A DNA stretch of 32,015 bases from an uncultured Prevotella sp. (GCA_900540885.1 UQHJ01000025.1:1-32015), one strand, 5' to 3'. Shown: positions 1 to 8,728, counted from the stretch's first letter. Program-made: numbers and translations. The notes: generated by a model from the sequence alone, not told the origin.

Positions 1-137
1 CGACGCGTCCCCGCGTCGGCATTTGTTAGTCAAGGCTCGATGCCTTGACTAACAAATACATGAATATCAATACTTCATGTATTGCCAACTTGGGGCATCG
101 AACCCCAAGTTGGCAATGCCGACGCGAGGACGCGTCG
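1..137. repeat. Four-way-junction (cloverleaf-like) repeat element
   Basis: Reading base by base, 1-20 pairs with 118-137 (19 of 20 bases, one C/A mismatch at 11/127). Inside this outer stem are three hairpins placed end to end with no unpaired base between them: 21-36 with 42-57 (16 bp, loop TCGAT), 58-64 with 74-80 (7 bp, 9-nt loop) and 81-95 with 103-117 (15 bp, 7-nt loop). The result is a complete four-arm junction. The stem probably continues left of the window, because the right flank CCCCC mirrors the GGGGG that precedes the related sequence at 31926. It lies downstream of the S46 peptidase gene. It is not a tRNA: the stems are far too long and no conserved tRNA loops are present. Function unknown. 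Confidence 0.85.
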
Positions 138-183
138 CCCCCAAGTTAGCTTGCGTTCGTGGCGCGTAACTCTTCGATAAATA

Positions 184-254
184 GCAATTTTTCTGCCTAA
201 TTGGAGGGCGGGCTTTTAACCCGTGGTAGCAGAATGCTTTGAATATCTACTTAC
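184..254. repeat. Dispersed palindromic repeat, single-arm copy (family A, copy 1)
   Basis: The stretch carries TCTGCCTAATTGG, then GGGCGGGCTTTTAACCCG and AGAATGCTTTGAATATCTACTTAC. The same order of words, with small changes, appears in the left arm at 8729-8802. Only one arm is present here. It sits 13 bp past the stop codon of the minus-strand peptidase gene, as other copies sit at gene 3' ends. The GGGCGGG...CCCG part can form a small hairpin. Confidence 0.75.
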
Positions 255-267
255 TTCGGTCTCTTAT

Positions 268-2403
268 TTATTTCAGGTCTAACTCATCGAGTACGTAGGT
301 GCTGCCACCAAACTTGTCGATGATGAAGAGGACGTAACGAATGTCAACGTTGATACAACGCTGCAAGCGAGGATTGAACTTCAAGTCGCCAGAAAGGCTC
401 TCAATGTTGCCGTCGAAAGCAAGACCAATGAGTTCGCCCTTAGCGTTGAGTACGCCCGAACCTGAGTTACCACCCGTAATGTCGTTGTTAGAAAGGAAGC
501 AAGCAGGCAACTTACCATCTTCGCGTGCATAGCGGCCAAAGTCCTTTGCCTCGTAGAGCTTGCGCAAACGTTCGTTGATGAAGTAGTCGCTTTCCGTCTT
601 GCTCTCCTTCTCAAACATACCGTCTAATACCGTGCGCCAGTTATAGTGAACGCCGTCGCGAGGATCGAGGTCCTTCACGTGACCATAGGTCATACGAAGT
701 GTAAAGTTAGCATCAGGAGCCTTTGCCCAGTCATACATCTCGCAGAGGCCGCGTACATATATCTTGTCTAACTCCTTACGCTGAGCGGCATAACGCATTT
801 GACTTTCGCTCCACGTATTGGTGTAGGCGACGATAGAACGACATTCCTTTACTAAGGGGTCGTTAAGCAGGGCTTCTGCATCATTGCTTTCTAATGCTTT
901 GGCCAACTTTGCGCTATCCGTAAATAACGTGTTCGCATAGATATTGTTGATTGTAGCACGGAGGTCATTGCTTTCGGCAAACACTTGGGGAGCCGCCTTC
1001 AATTTATGTGCTTTCATAAAGTAAGGAACGAGCAACTGAACCTTACCCTTGTCAATATCGAGGTTCAAGCCCTTATAGTTAGCTACGTAAGCCAAGATAG
1101 CAGCTTTGGCCGTCTTAATATCCTTTTGCTTACCACTCTTAACGGCTGCAGCGAAGGCATCAACCAATGAAGGACGCATCCACAAACCCTGCTCGCTCAA
1201 CGTGATACGATAAAGTGTGGCATCATAAATGGTGTCGGTATAGGCAGTGCATAGCTTTTCGATGCGTTCGATAATATCCTTATACTCAGCTTTACCACTC
1301 TGAGCGGCAAAGGTGCGGAAGCGTGCCTCTTCAGCCTTTTTCTCGTCGATGAGGTGTTCTTTCTCAACGGCCTCGTTCATGCCGCCAAAGTTTTTGACCG
1401 TATTGCCCCATGAAGCATAATCGTCTTCCAAGAGTAAGCGCTTCTCGTCACTTTGGTCCATCAACTCCTTCATATACTTTAGCAAGGGGTTACCAGCCAA
1501 AATGATAGGAGCATTGGTAGCTTCGCAGCGCATCTTCACCTCAGCAGCGGTGAGGTAACGTGAGGTAGAACCAGGGAAACCCATAATCATGGTGTAGTCG
1601 CCTTCGTTCATGCCCTTAAGCGAAATGGGTAAGTACTTCTTCACCTTCAAAGGCACATTGTCCTTGCTGTAAGGTGCTGGCTCACCATTCTTATCGGCAT
1701 AGATACGGAACATGCAGAAGTCTGCATTATGGCGCGGCCACATCCAGTTGTCGGTATTACCGCCAAACTGACCAATGTTATAGGGGGGATTGGCTACGAG
1801 GCGCACGTCTTGGAAGGTCTGTTCGTAGAAGAGGTAGAACTGATTGCCACCAAAGTAAGGAACGATGCGCGCACGCATACCCTTCTTCTTAGCATACTCG
1901 CTCTTCTTCAGCATCTTCTCAGCAAGGGGTTCGAGGAAACCCATGCTTTGACGTGTAAACTCGTCCGCTTTCTTCTTCTTTGCCTCAGCGTTTACCTCTT
2001 TCGTTACATCAGTGATGCGCAATACAAAGGTAAAGCCAAGCGAAGCAGGAGTGCGAAGTTCTTCACTGCGATTGTGAGCGAAGTAGCCGTCTTTCATGTA
2101 GTCGTGGCCAATAGCGCTCATCTCGTGTACGTAGCTAAAGCCGCAGTGGTGATTGGTAAGTACCAAGCCTTCCGGACTTACTACTTCGCCCGTGCAACCT
2201 CCACCAAAGATACCAATGCACTCGCGGAGTGACGACGAAGTCTCACTATACAATGCCTCAGGGGGCAATTGCAGTCCAGCCTTGCGGAGTGAGTCCTCAA
2301 GGTGTTGCTGCTTCATCAATTTCAGTAGCCACATGCCTTCATCGGCGCGGGCTTGTGTGAGGCTCAGTAGTAGAGCCGCACAGAGTAAGAATAACTTTTT
2401 CAT
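268..2403 (-). CDS. S46 family dipeptidyl-peptidase, DPP7-type
   Basis: A serine exopeptidase that releases dipeptides from oligopeptide N-termini, probably in the periplasm or at the outer membrane. The 711-aa length is typical of S46. A signal peptide is visible (MKK, hydrophobic run, ARA-DE near residue 20). The triad can be placed: His85 or His86 in VLTNHHCGF, Asp227 in RHNADF, and Ser647 in GGNSGSG. The residue 18 after the serine is Gly665 (AFDGN). In Porphyromonas DPP11 the matching residue is Arg673, which sets acidic P1 preference, while DPP7 has Gly, so a DPP7-like preference for hydrophobic P1 residues is inferred. The GNSGSG here replaces the usual GNSGSP. Such peptidases feed dipeptides to amino-acid-fermenting Bacteroidales. 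The gene is apparently single; the next gene upstream on the strand (2469-4034) is 65 bp away. No convincing promoter was seen. Confidence 0.93.
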   Translation of the reverse strand: MKKLFLLCAALLLSLTQARADEGMWLLKLMKQQHLEDSLRKAGLQLPPEALYSETSSSLRECIGIFGGGCTGEVVSPEGLVLTNHHCGFSYVHEMSAIGHDYMKDGYFAHNRSEELRTPASLGFTFVLRITDVTKEVNAEAKKKKADEFTRQSMGFLEPLAEKMLKKSEYAKKKGMRARIVPYFGGNQFYLFYEQTFQDVRLVANPPYNIGQFGGNTDNWMWPRHNADFCMFRIYADKNGEPAPYSKDNVPLKVKKYLPISLKGMNEGDYTMIMGFPGSTSRYLTAAEVKMRCEATNAPIILAGNPLLKYMKELMDQSDEKRLLLEDDYASWGNTVKNFGGMNEAVEKEHLIDEKKAEEARFRTFAAQSGKAEYKDIIERIEKLCTAYTDTIYDATLYRITLSEQGLWMRPSLVDAFAAAVKSGKQKDIKTAKAAILAYVANYKGLNLDIDKGKVQLLVPYFMKAHKLKAAPQVFAESNDLRATINNIYANTLFTDSAKLAKALESNDAEALLNDPLVKECRSIVAYTNTWSESQMRYAAQRKELDKIYVRGLCEMYDWAKAPDANFTLRMTYGHVKDLDPRDGVHYNWRTVLDGMFEKESKTESDYFINERLRKLYEAKDFGRYAREDGKLPACFLSNNDITGGNSGSGVLNAKGELIGLAFDGNIESLSGDLKFNPRLQRCINVDIRYVLFIIDKFGGSTYVLDELDLK

Positions 2404-2425
2404 ATTTTATTTATTAGAATGTACC

Positions 2426-2441
2426 AAGTTTAGACGACTTC
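2426..2441. repeat. Solitary end of the 193-bp MITE
   Basis: The 16 bases AAGTTTAGACGACTTC are identical to the right terminal repeat of the nested element at 25158-25350. No second terminus was found nearby, so this is a remnant or a solo end. It lies in the short gap upstream of the S46 peptidase start. Confidence 0.55.
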
Positions 2442-2468
2442 ATAGGCATGTGATAGCGTGCCCCTTTA

Positions 2469-4034
2469 TTATCTTTCAATTTTCCAGTCTGTAATATTAT
2501 GTGTCTGCATATCAAAATTAATGCCGACCTTCACCGTGGGTAAGCCACTATTGGCAAATCGCGTGGCATACCCTTTTATATCGATTTGCTTCATGGCTGT
2601 ATCAGCGCTCTTTCCCAATTTCAGCTCAAATATATAAATATGCGTTTTGGTGCGCAACACCATGTCTACACGTCCTTTCGGTGTTCGTACTTCAACGTCT
2701 ACCATGTGAGCCGAGAGCAAAGTAAAGATTACGAACAGCATTTGTTGGTAATGCCCCTCATAATTGGTATTGTCACAATAGGGAATAGTGCCGAGAAACG
2801 TTTGCAAATGTTGCAAAGCCAGATTTAAATCTTCTTTGTTCAAAGCACGCGCCATATTGCGCACCGTGTTGTTGGTTGCAAGTGTATTGGGGGTTATATA
2901 GTAAGGTATGAGCGCCTTCGTCAGGCCAATTTTAACTTCTTTATTAGGTAGACCTAAGAAATAAGAATTGTACTCACGGTCGTAATCTTTAATAGTAATA
3001 TATCCACTCTGATAGAGCAACGGCGTGAGCATTGTCATCGTTTCGGTTGGCGCGTCAAAGTCAGAGACTTCAGCTTCTATCCCCTCGGCAAAGTCGGTAT
3101 AATCAACGTCGAATTTTCGCATCATGTTGATAAGGTAAGTGGGTGTACCAGAAGTAAACCAATAATAGTCTAACACGCCATTTGCCATAGCACTGAGCAA
3201 ACTGAATGGGTTGAACACATCGGGCGATTGACTTGCGAAATGGTATCCGTCGTAAAGTTGTTGCAACGCTTCGAAAGTTTCTTCTTTTGTTTTACCCAAC
3301 TTCTCGCCAAGTACTGCAACGTCTGCCGACATTTGCGTCTGAAGTTCTTCCTTTGTTATGCCACATATCCCTGCATACTGTGGCAACATGCTCACGTTTG
3401 ATATATTGTTAAGTTCACTAAAGATGCTCAACTGCGAAAACTTTGTAATTCCCGTCAAAAAGACAAAGCGTAGGTATGGTTCACAATCTTTCAAGGGACT
3501 GTAAAAGTTGCGCATGATGTCGCGTAAGTCGTTCAGACTTGTTTCTTCATGCACGACGTCGAGTAGTGGAGCGTCATATTCATCAATGAGCACTACTACT
3601 TGATGCCCCGTTTTTTGATATAATGTTCTTATCAAGTAGCTCAAACGTAAATTGGGGTCAGTGGCTTCGTTGCTAATGCCATAGTTTCCCTCATTATCTT
3701 TTAATATATAGAGAAGATAGCGTTGCAATTGCTCTTTCCCCATGTGCTTTCCACTCGCCATACTAAAGTGCAGCACGGGATATTCGGTCCACTCTTTTTC
3801 TAATCGCTCAATGGCAAGTCCTTTGAACAGATCTTTCTTTCCTTCGAAATAGCTTTTAAACGTAGAAACCAATAGCGACTTTCCGAAGCGACGCGGGCGA
3901 CTCAAGAAAAAATACTTGCCACCATCATGCGTCATTCTATATAGATATTCCGTTTTATCTATATATAAAAGATTACGTTTAACAACTTCCTCAAAAGTCT
4001 GTAATCCTACTGGGTATCGTTTTAAATTTGCCAT
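2469..4034 (-). CDS. AAA-ATPase-like / PD-(D/E)XK nuclease-fold protein
   Basis: A 521-aa protein of the Bacteroidales family usually annotated as AAA-ATPase-like (DUF1703) with a C-terminal PD-(D/E)XK domain. The N-terminus has the family signature YIDKT (about 24-28) and the P-loop-like SRPRRFGKSL (45-54). A likely Walker B is VVLIDEYDAP. The C-terminal nuclease core is visible as GRVDMV (Asp457) followed by FELKLGK (Glu470, Lys472), with a conserved downstream QIDIKGY. All core residues appear intact, so the protein could be active. Its biological role is unknown; such genes occur in many copies per genome and often behave as accessory genes. It begins MANLKRYPVG, the usual start of the family. 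It follows the nucleotidase gene on the same strand after a 103-bp gap with a hairpin, so it may be a separate unit. Confidence 0.88.
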   Translation of the reverse strand: MANLKRYPVGLQTFEEVVKRNLLYIDKTEYLYRMTHDGGKYFFLSRPRRFGKSLLVSTFKSYFEGKKDLFKGLAIERLEKEWTEYPVLHFSMASGKHMGKEQLQRYLLYILKDNEGNYGISNEATDPNLRLSYLIRTLYQKTGHQVVVLIDEYDAPLLDVVHEETSLNDLRDIMRNFYSPLKDCEPYLRFVFLTGITKFSQLSIFSELNNISNVSMLPQYAGICGITKEELQTQMSADVAVLGEKLGKTKEETFEALQQLYDGYHFASQSPDVFNPFSLLSAMANGVLDYYWFTSGTPTYLINMMRKFDVDYTDFAEGIEAEVSDFDAPTETMTMLTPLLYQSGYITIKDYDREYNSYFLGLPNKEVKIGLTKALIPYYITPNTLATNNTVRNMARALNKEDLNLALQHLQTFLGTIPYCDNTNYEGHYQQMLFVIFTLLSAHMVDVEVRTPKGRVDMVLRTKTHIYIFELKLGKSADTAMKQIDIKGYATRFANSGLPTVKVGINFDMQTHNITDWKIER

Positions 4035-4065
4035 ATTATGAGAGTTTATTTACAAGCAACTATAG

Positions 4066-4128
4066 GTTGACAAGCCAACAAGCAAAATTGTCCATAAATT
4101 ATCTGCAATATCACTTGTCAACTTGTTA
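4066..4128. repeat. Inverted octamer-type repeat between genes
   Basis: GTTGACAAG at 4066-4074 is perfectly complementary to CTTGTCAAC at 4114-4122. The words recur with an 8-bp step on each side (GTTGACAA, GCCAACAA; CTTGTCAA, CTTGTTAC). It lies just past the stop codon of the 5'-nucleotidase-like gene on the minus strand. No U-tract follows on that strand, so a terminator role is unproven. Confidence 0.5.
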
Positions 4129-4137
4129 CTTATACAC

Positions 4138-5862
4138 TTATTTCACCAACGGTTCGTCCTTTTGGCGAGCGGTGGCAGCCCAGTCTTCGGGAATAAACTT
4201 CCACTGGTTGAGCGGCTTGGGGTTGATAGTACCTTGCTTCTTAATCTCTTGCATGAGATAGTAGCGGAGGTCTTTCTCAGTGCTCCAAACGATGCGCTTA
4301 GTAAGTTCACTTTCGGGAATGTGTGCTCCCTGCGTTAAGAGTCCGCCGCCACCGTTGCCACGATAAGAGTTAAGTGCACAACGATAAGTGCGTGTGAGCG
4401 AGAAGGGTTGACCGTCGGCCATTGAGAGAATGGTGATGCGCTGACCTGTCGGCTTCGTTAAGTCTACTGTGTAGCGAATGCCCGCAGCAGAGTCGAAGTT
4501 ATAACTGGGACGTTGGAAGCGTTGCCAAGCATCAGCATACTGTTCGGGATTGTCGTGGAAGAGAAGCATGTGGTCATCCTTATTTTCCATTTGCTTAACC
4601 CAACCGCTGTAAGAGTATTCAAGGTAGTCTTTGATCTCTTGTCCAGTAAGGTTCATGACGTAGAGCAGATTTTCGTAACGATAGAGGTTGAACATATCGC
4701 GCACGTAGATGTTGCCCTCTGGAATGACAGCGTCCATAGCTAATGGAGCGGCAAACGATACTTCGGCTTTACCAATCTGAAGTTGCATCTGATGAATGAA
4801 GTCGATGAATGCTGACGGCCCAAAGAAAGCGGGCACAGACTCCATGGTGTTTTGGCTCTTGCCCACGAGGTCGTTCGTAAACTTCTTGCCTTGTTCGAAT
4901 TGAGTGGCAAAGGTCTTCATAAAGTCAGCATCGGGTGTGAGGTGGTCAATGTCTACCAATGAGCCTTCCACCTTCTTACTTACCACTTTCTTGCCGTTAA
5001 GCGTAATCGTAAAGTCAGCCTTTGCGATAGCGTGCGCTTGTGCTGCGGGGTTAAGCACCCATACAGAGTCGCCCGCTGTATTGACAATACGACGATTGGC
5101 ACGGCGGTGGTCGTGGCCGCAGAATACGATGTCAAAGCCCGGCACATTCTCAGTTACTGCTACCGAAGCATTCTCCGCAGCGATGGGGGTGCCCTTATCT
5201 TTGCCTACGCCAGAGTGAAAGAGGCCTACTACTATGTCGGCCTTCTTTCGCATTTCGGGCATGTATCGTTGAGCTACTTGCAGCATATCGTCAAAGCGGA
5301 GGCCGCTCCACAGATTTTCGGGCAACCACATAGGAATGCCAGGTGTAATCATGCCCAACACGGCTATCTTTACGCCTTGGCGTTCGATAATGGTATAGGG
5401 TTTCCAATAGGGCTTCTCGTTCTTAGTGACAATCACGTTGGCTCCAAGCATCGGAAACTTACACTGCTTCACCCAACGGTCGTAAACGGCATGGCCTGTC
5501 TCCACATCATGGTTGCCCACCGTGCCTGCATCATATTGCATATAGTTGAGCACAGCTGAACAAAGGTGAGGTGACTTCGTGTCCATGTAGTTATAATAAT
5601 AGGCGATGGGCTGACCTTGCAGTATGTCGCCATTATCGAGCAGTACTACGTGGTCTTTCCCTTCCGTTTGGCGCAGTTGCTTTACATAAGTATAAACGCG
5701 TGCCATACTGCCGGTGCCGTCTTCGCCCGTAATAAAGTTGTAGGGGAGGTAGTTGCCGTGTACGTCAGTTGTTTCGAGCAGCGAAAACTTTACTTCTTTC
5801 GTTTGAGCCGCAATGCCTAACGTAAAGCAGGCAGCGCAGAGTGAGAGTAGCATCTCCTTCAT
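4138..5862 (-). CDS. 5'-nucleotidase / 2',3'-cyclic phosphodiesterase family metallophosphatase
   Basis: A 574-aa secreted phosphatase of the UshA/CpdB superfamily, expected to hydrolyse nucleotides or cyclic nucleotides outside the cytoplasm. A signal peptide is visible (MKEMLLSLCA..., cleavage near AAQ at 18-20). The metallophosphoesterase motifs are all present: TTDVHGN (Asp33, His35), LLDNGD (Asp76, Asp79), GNHD (116-119), GLFHSG (His216) and CGHDHR (His250, His252). The C-terminal half resembles the 5'-nucleotidase substrate-binding domain. Its start overlaps the folA stop by 4 nt (ATGA), so it is the last gene of the thyA operon and probably translationally coupled. The exact substrate cannot be read from the sequence. 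Confidence 0.9.
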   Translation of the reverse strand: MKEMLLSLCAACFTLGIAAQTKEVKFSLLETTDVHGNYLPYNFITGEDGTGSMARVYTYVKQLRQTEGKDHVVLLDNGDILQGQPIAYYYNYMDTKSPHLCSAVLNYMQYDAGTVGNHDVETGHAVYDRWVKQCKFPMLGANVIVTKNEKPYWKPYTIIERQGVKIAVLGMITPGIPMWLPENLWSGLRFDDMLQVAQRYMPEMRKKADIVVGLFHSGVGKDKGTPIAAENASVAVTENVPGFDIVFCGHDHRRANRRIVNTAGDSVWVLNPAAQAHAIAKADFTITLNGKKVVSKKVEGSLVDIDHLTPDADFMKTFATQFEQGKKFTNDLVGKSQNTMESVPAFFGPSAFIDFIHQMQLQIGKAEVSFAAPLAMDAVIPEGNIYVRDMFNLYRYENLLYVMNLTGQEIKDYLEYSYSGWVKQMENKDDHMLLFHDNPEQYADAWQRFQRPSYNFDSAAGIRYTVDLTKPTGQRITILSMADGQPFSLTRTYRCALNSYRGNGGGGLLTQGAHIPESELTKRIVWSTEKDLRYYLMQEIKKQGTINPKPLNQWKFIPEDWAATARQKDEPLVK

Positions 5863-6350
5863 TTTCGTATGTAGTTGATAAAACTATAAGGCAATCTATT
5901 CTTTTCGTCAGGTTGGTAGTGTTCTTCACTTTCGATGCTCCATTGTGATGCATCGTAAGCGGGGAAGAACGTATCGGCCTCATCGGGTGTAGCCTCAATG
6001 TGGGTTAAGCAGAGGCGGTCGGCCTTGGGAAGGGCTGCCTCATATACGCTTTCGCCACCAATAATAAAGACTTCTTCGTCGGTGGCACACGCTTGCAGTG
6101 CCTCATCGAACGAGTGGAATACTTCAATGTTGGGCGCAGCATAGTCCGTCTGACGCGTAATGACCACGTTGCGGCGGTTGGGCAACGCGCCTTTGGGAAG
6201 CGACTCAAACGTTTTGCGTCCCATAACGATGGTGTGGCCCGTTGTAAGATTTTTAAAATGTTTCAGGTCGGCTGGCAAGTAATAAAGCAGTCCGCCTTTA
6301 TTGCCTATGGCGCTATTTTGGGTGAGCGCACAGATGATAGATAGTGTCAT
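5859..6350 (-). CDS. folA: Dihydrofolate reductase
   Basis: NADPH-dependent reduction of dihydrofolate to tetrahydrofolate, which regenerates the cofactor oxidised by thymidylate synthase. The 163-aa length is normal. Visible landmarks are SIICALTQNSAIGNKGGLL at the N-terminus, LPADLKHFK with the catalytic acid at Asp28, the NADPH-binding VMGRKTFESLP, and the FIIGGESVYEAALP segment. It sits in the same operon as thyA (7814-8608), with an rRNA methyltransferase gene between them, and overlaps the downstream nucleotidase start by 4 nt. The gap to the upstream gene is 83 bp and holds a short octamer tract. The start MTLSIICALT is the normal family start. Confidence 0.97.
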   Translation of the reverse strand: MTLSIICALTQNSAIGNKGGLLYYLPADLKHFKNLTTGHTIVMGRKTFESLPKGALPNRRNVVITRQTDYAAPNIEVFHSFDEALQACATDEEVFIIGGESVYEAALPKADRLCLTHIEATPDEADTFFPAYDASQWSIESEEHYQPDEKNRLPYSFINYIRK

Positions 6351-6358
6351 TGCTTTTT

Positions 6359-6384
6359 AAGTTGACAAGTTAACGAGTCTGTTT
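6359..6384. repeat. Short octamer tract upstream of folA
   Basis: AAGTTGAC AAGTTAAC GAGTCTGT follow each other with an 8-bp step. The same kind of word appears at 4066-4128 and, more weakly, between 16959 and 16996. No function is visible. Confidence 0.4.
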
Positions 6385-6433
6385 GTTCTGGCGTGACAAA
6401 CTGATTCGTTGACCCACAGAACTCGAAAATAAA

Positions 6434-7810
6434 TTAATTTCTAATGCGCCACTCCTGCGGATAAAGATTGTTGGCGCGTGAGCCCAAGTTATTTAAGAAG
6501 CCCAAACTATGGCCTTGATAGGTGGCGATAACGTAGCCTCGTGGCACATTAGGCGAAAGCACTAAGGCCTCGCGGCGCAAATAGGTCAATGCTTCCTCAC
6601 GTGTGAGTGCTACCGTTGGAAAAGCTTCCGCGTTGCGTTGCATTGACAAGGCCAAAGCGTGCTGCGGAATGCGCTTGTTACCTTTTTCTTCGACCAACAA
6701 TACGCCGGCCGTAAGCGCTCGCACCGTGTTGCAAATGCGTTGCACATCGTCGGCAAGTGTCTCTCTAACGGCCGTAATGTGTGCTTCGTCAATGCGTAAT
6801 AATTTAAAAGCCTCATTTTGCTTGAGCCAAGCAGCCACTTGAGCCCCACCTTTAATGGCAGTCGACTGCTTACCACCGCGTTGACGCTTGTTCTTCTTTT
6901 CCTTCAGCTGAGGTGCCTCAGCCGTTTTACGCAGCAAGGCTAAGAAGAGGCCCTCGCCCTTAGCGTGATGAGGGAAGAAGTGATAAACAGGTAATTCTCT
7001 GCCAGTGGTATCGCCCACGATGCCCCAAGATGGGTCGGTCGCGATAGGCACTAATTCAGCCCCTAACTCTTGACAGATACGAAGTACATTGTCTTCGTCC
7101 TCAGCGCGATTATACGTACAAGTGCTATATACTAAATAACCCCCTTGGCGCAAGGTGGGCCAAACGCTCTCGACGATGTTCCACTGTCGTTCAGCACAGC
7201 TGATGACAGCCTCTGGAGTCCACTCCTCGGTAGCCACCTCGTCTTTGCGAAACATTCCCTCGCCCGAACAGGGCACATCGGTTGCTATCACGTCAAACAG
7301 ACTACTTAGCGGAGCGAACTCTTCGGGATAGGCCGAAGTACAAATGACATCGGGGTGTCCCCACTTGGTTAGGTTCTCTGCTAATACTTGAGCGCGCTGT
7401 CGTATCGGTTCGTTGGCCACTAATAAGTCGCCATCATTGAGTAACGAACGCCACAAGGTGCTTTTGCCTCCAGGGGCTGCACATAGGTCGAGTACGCGGT
7501 GGGGCTGAAAGTCCTGGGTGATTTGGCGGTAGGCTTGTTCGATGAACATGGATGCGGCCTCTTGTACGTAATAACACCCTGCGTGGAGCAAGGGGTCGTA
7601 AGTAAACTTAGGGCGAGATAGCAAATAGCGTCCTTGTTCGCACCAAGGCACTACGCTTGTCACGGCTTCAGGCAGTTGCGTTGGGCATTTTCGAGGATTG
7701 ATACGAATGCTAACGGGCGCTTCTGTTTCGGTGAGCGCATGCAGCAGTTGTTGCGTTTCTTCTTCGCCCAAGAGTTGCGTCATCTGCGCTATGAATGATT
7801 GCTTTATCAT
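6434..7810 (-). CDS. rRNA cytosine-C5 methyltransferase, RsmF/RsmB (NOL1/NOP2/Sun) family
   Basis: SAM-dependent methylation of a cytosine in rRNA. The catalytic core shows VLDLCAAPGGKST (SAM site, residues 107-118), the DVPCSGEGMFRKDE motif with Cys181, and the STCTYN motif with the nucleophilic Cys231. The N-terminal SIRINPRK segment fits the family. The C-terminal part (about 300-458) includes the RGYVIATYQGHSLGFLNNLGSRANNLYP segment typical of RsmF-like proteins with a PUA-like tail. At 458 aa it is closer to RsmF than RsmB, but the exact target base is not known. It starts 3 nt after the thyA stop and precedes folA, so it is co-transcribed with folate/thymidylate genes; that link is positional only. 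Confidence 0.92.
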   Translation of the reverse strand: MIKQSFIAQMTQLLGEEETQQLLHALTETEAPVSIRINPRKCPTQLPEAVTSVVPWCEQGRYLLSRPKFTYDPLLHAGCYYVQEAASMFIEQAYRQITQDFQPHRVLDLCAAPGGKSTLWRSLLNDGDLLVANEPIRQRAQVLAENLTKWGHPDVICTSAYPEEFAPLSSLFDVIATDVPCSGEGMFRKDEVATEEWTPEAVISCAERQWNIVESVWPTLRQGGYLVYSTCTYNRAEDEDNVLRICQELGAELVPIATDPSWGIVGDTTGRELPVYHFFPHHAKGEGLFLALLRKTAEAPQLKEKKNKRQRGGKQSTAIKGGAQVAAWLKQNEAFKLLRIDEAHITAVRETLADDVQRICNTVRALTAGVLLVEEKGNKRIPQHALALSMQRNAEAFPTVALTREEALTYLRREALVLSPNVPRGYVIATYQGHSLGFLNNLGSRANNLYPQEWRIRN

Positions 7811-7813
7811 GGG

Positions 7814-8608
7814 TTACACAGATACTTTTGCTGAGATGTGTGGCCAGGGGTCGTACCCTTCGAGTTGGAAGTCCTCATAACGGAAGTCGAACAAATCTTT
7901 CACATCAGGGTTGATAACCATACGTGGCAGTGGGCGTGGCGTGCGCGTGAGTTGCAACTGTGCTTGCTCTAAATGATTTAAATAAAGGTGGGTGTCGCCC
8001 GTTGTGTGTACGAAGTCGCCAGCCTTGAGTCCCGTCACCTGTGCCATCATTTGCAAGAGTAAAGCATAGCTGGCTATGTTGAAGGGCACTCCCAAGAAGG
8101 TGTCGGCTGAACGCTGATAGAGTTGTAGCGAAAGGCGTCCGTCAGCCACGTAGAACTGGAAGAGCAAGTGACAAGGGGGAAGGTTCATCTTGTCGAGGTC
8201 GGCCACATTCCATGCCGAAACAATCATACGACGTGAGTCGGGTGTCTCTTTTATCTGACGTATCACCTCTTTTATTTGGTCGATGTGTCCTCCATTATAT
8301 GTTGGCCACGACCGCCATTGATAACCATAGACGTGGCCTAAGTCGCCATTCTCATCAGCCCACTCGTTCCAAATGCGCACCCCGTTCTCTTGTAGATAGT
8401 GCACATTCGTGTCACCTTTTAAGAACCATAACAACTCGTGTATGATAGACTTTAGGTGAAGTTTCTTCGTGGTGAGTAAAGGGAAACCTTCTTCAAGGTT
8501 AAAGCGCATTTGGTGTCCAAATATGCTTTTGGTGCCTGTCCCCGTACGGTCTGACTTTACCACACCGTTGTCAAGTATTTCTTTTACTAAGTCAAGATAC
8601 TGTTTCAT
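7814..8608 (-). CDS. thyA: Thymidylate synthase
   Basis: Converts dUMP to dTMP using methylenetetrahydrofolate. The start at 8608 (MKQYLDLVKEIL) gives 264 aa, the same as E. coli ThyA, and puts the catalytic cysteine of LPPCHLLFQFYV at residue 146, exactly the E. coli number. The reading frame is open a further 42 codons upstream, but that part (MQFIVFLC...) has no family similarity and would contain the promoter, so it is rejected as coding. Other conserved pieces are SDRTGTGT, the RRMIVSAWN segment and the C-terminal YDPWPHISAKVSV. It is the first gene of an operon with the rRNA methyltransferase, folA and a nucleotidase-like phosphatase. Confidence 0.98.
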   Translation of the reverse strand: MKQYLDLVKEILDNGVVKSDRTGTGTKSIFGHQMRFNLEEGFPLLTTKKLHLKSIIHELLWFLKGDTNVHYLQENGVRIWNEWADENGDLGHVYGYQWRSWPTYNGGHIDQIKEVIRQIKETPDSRRMIVSAWNVADLDKMNLPPCHLLFQFYVADGRLSLQLYQRSADTFLGVPFNIASYALLLQMMAQVTGLKAGDFVHTTGDTHLYLNHLEQAQLQLTRTPRPLPRMVINPDVKDLFDFRYEDFQLEGYDPWPHISAKVSV

Positions 8609-8662
8609 CTGTAACGTTTTATTATAAGATAGGCTGCGGCTCAGCTGCACTATCTTTGCCGA

Positions 8663-8670
8663 CAAAGGTA
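8663..8670 (-). promoter_or_regulatory. Candidate -7 promoter box for thyA
   Basis: On the minus strand this reads TACCTTTG, a full match to the Bacteroidetes -7 consensus TAnnTTTG, 54 bp before the thyA start. A clean -33 TTTG at the right distance is not visible (only an AT-rich ATTTTTAC), so the box is plausible but not proven. Confidence 0.5.
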
Positions 8671-8728
8671 CAAATAAAATAAGGTCGGTAAAAATTATGT
8701 GGCATTGAAAGCACAAGAATACGATAAA

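Noticed and set aside
1..137. Cloverleaf fold read as a tRNA gene
   Set aside because: Stems are 20, 16, 7 and 15 bp, there is no CCA-side acceptor layout, no T-loop or D-loop consensus and no sensible anticodon loop.
1729..2232. 167-codon plus-strand reading frame opposite the S46 peptidase gene
   Set aside because: It is antisense to a well-supported gene and its translation has no recognisable domain.
268..2403. Assignment of the S46 peptidase as DPP11 (acidic P1 specificity)
   Set aside because: The position equivalent to DPP11 Arg673 is Gly665, as in DPP7.
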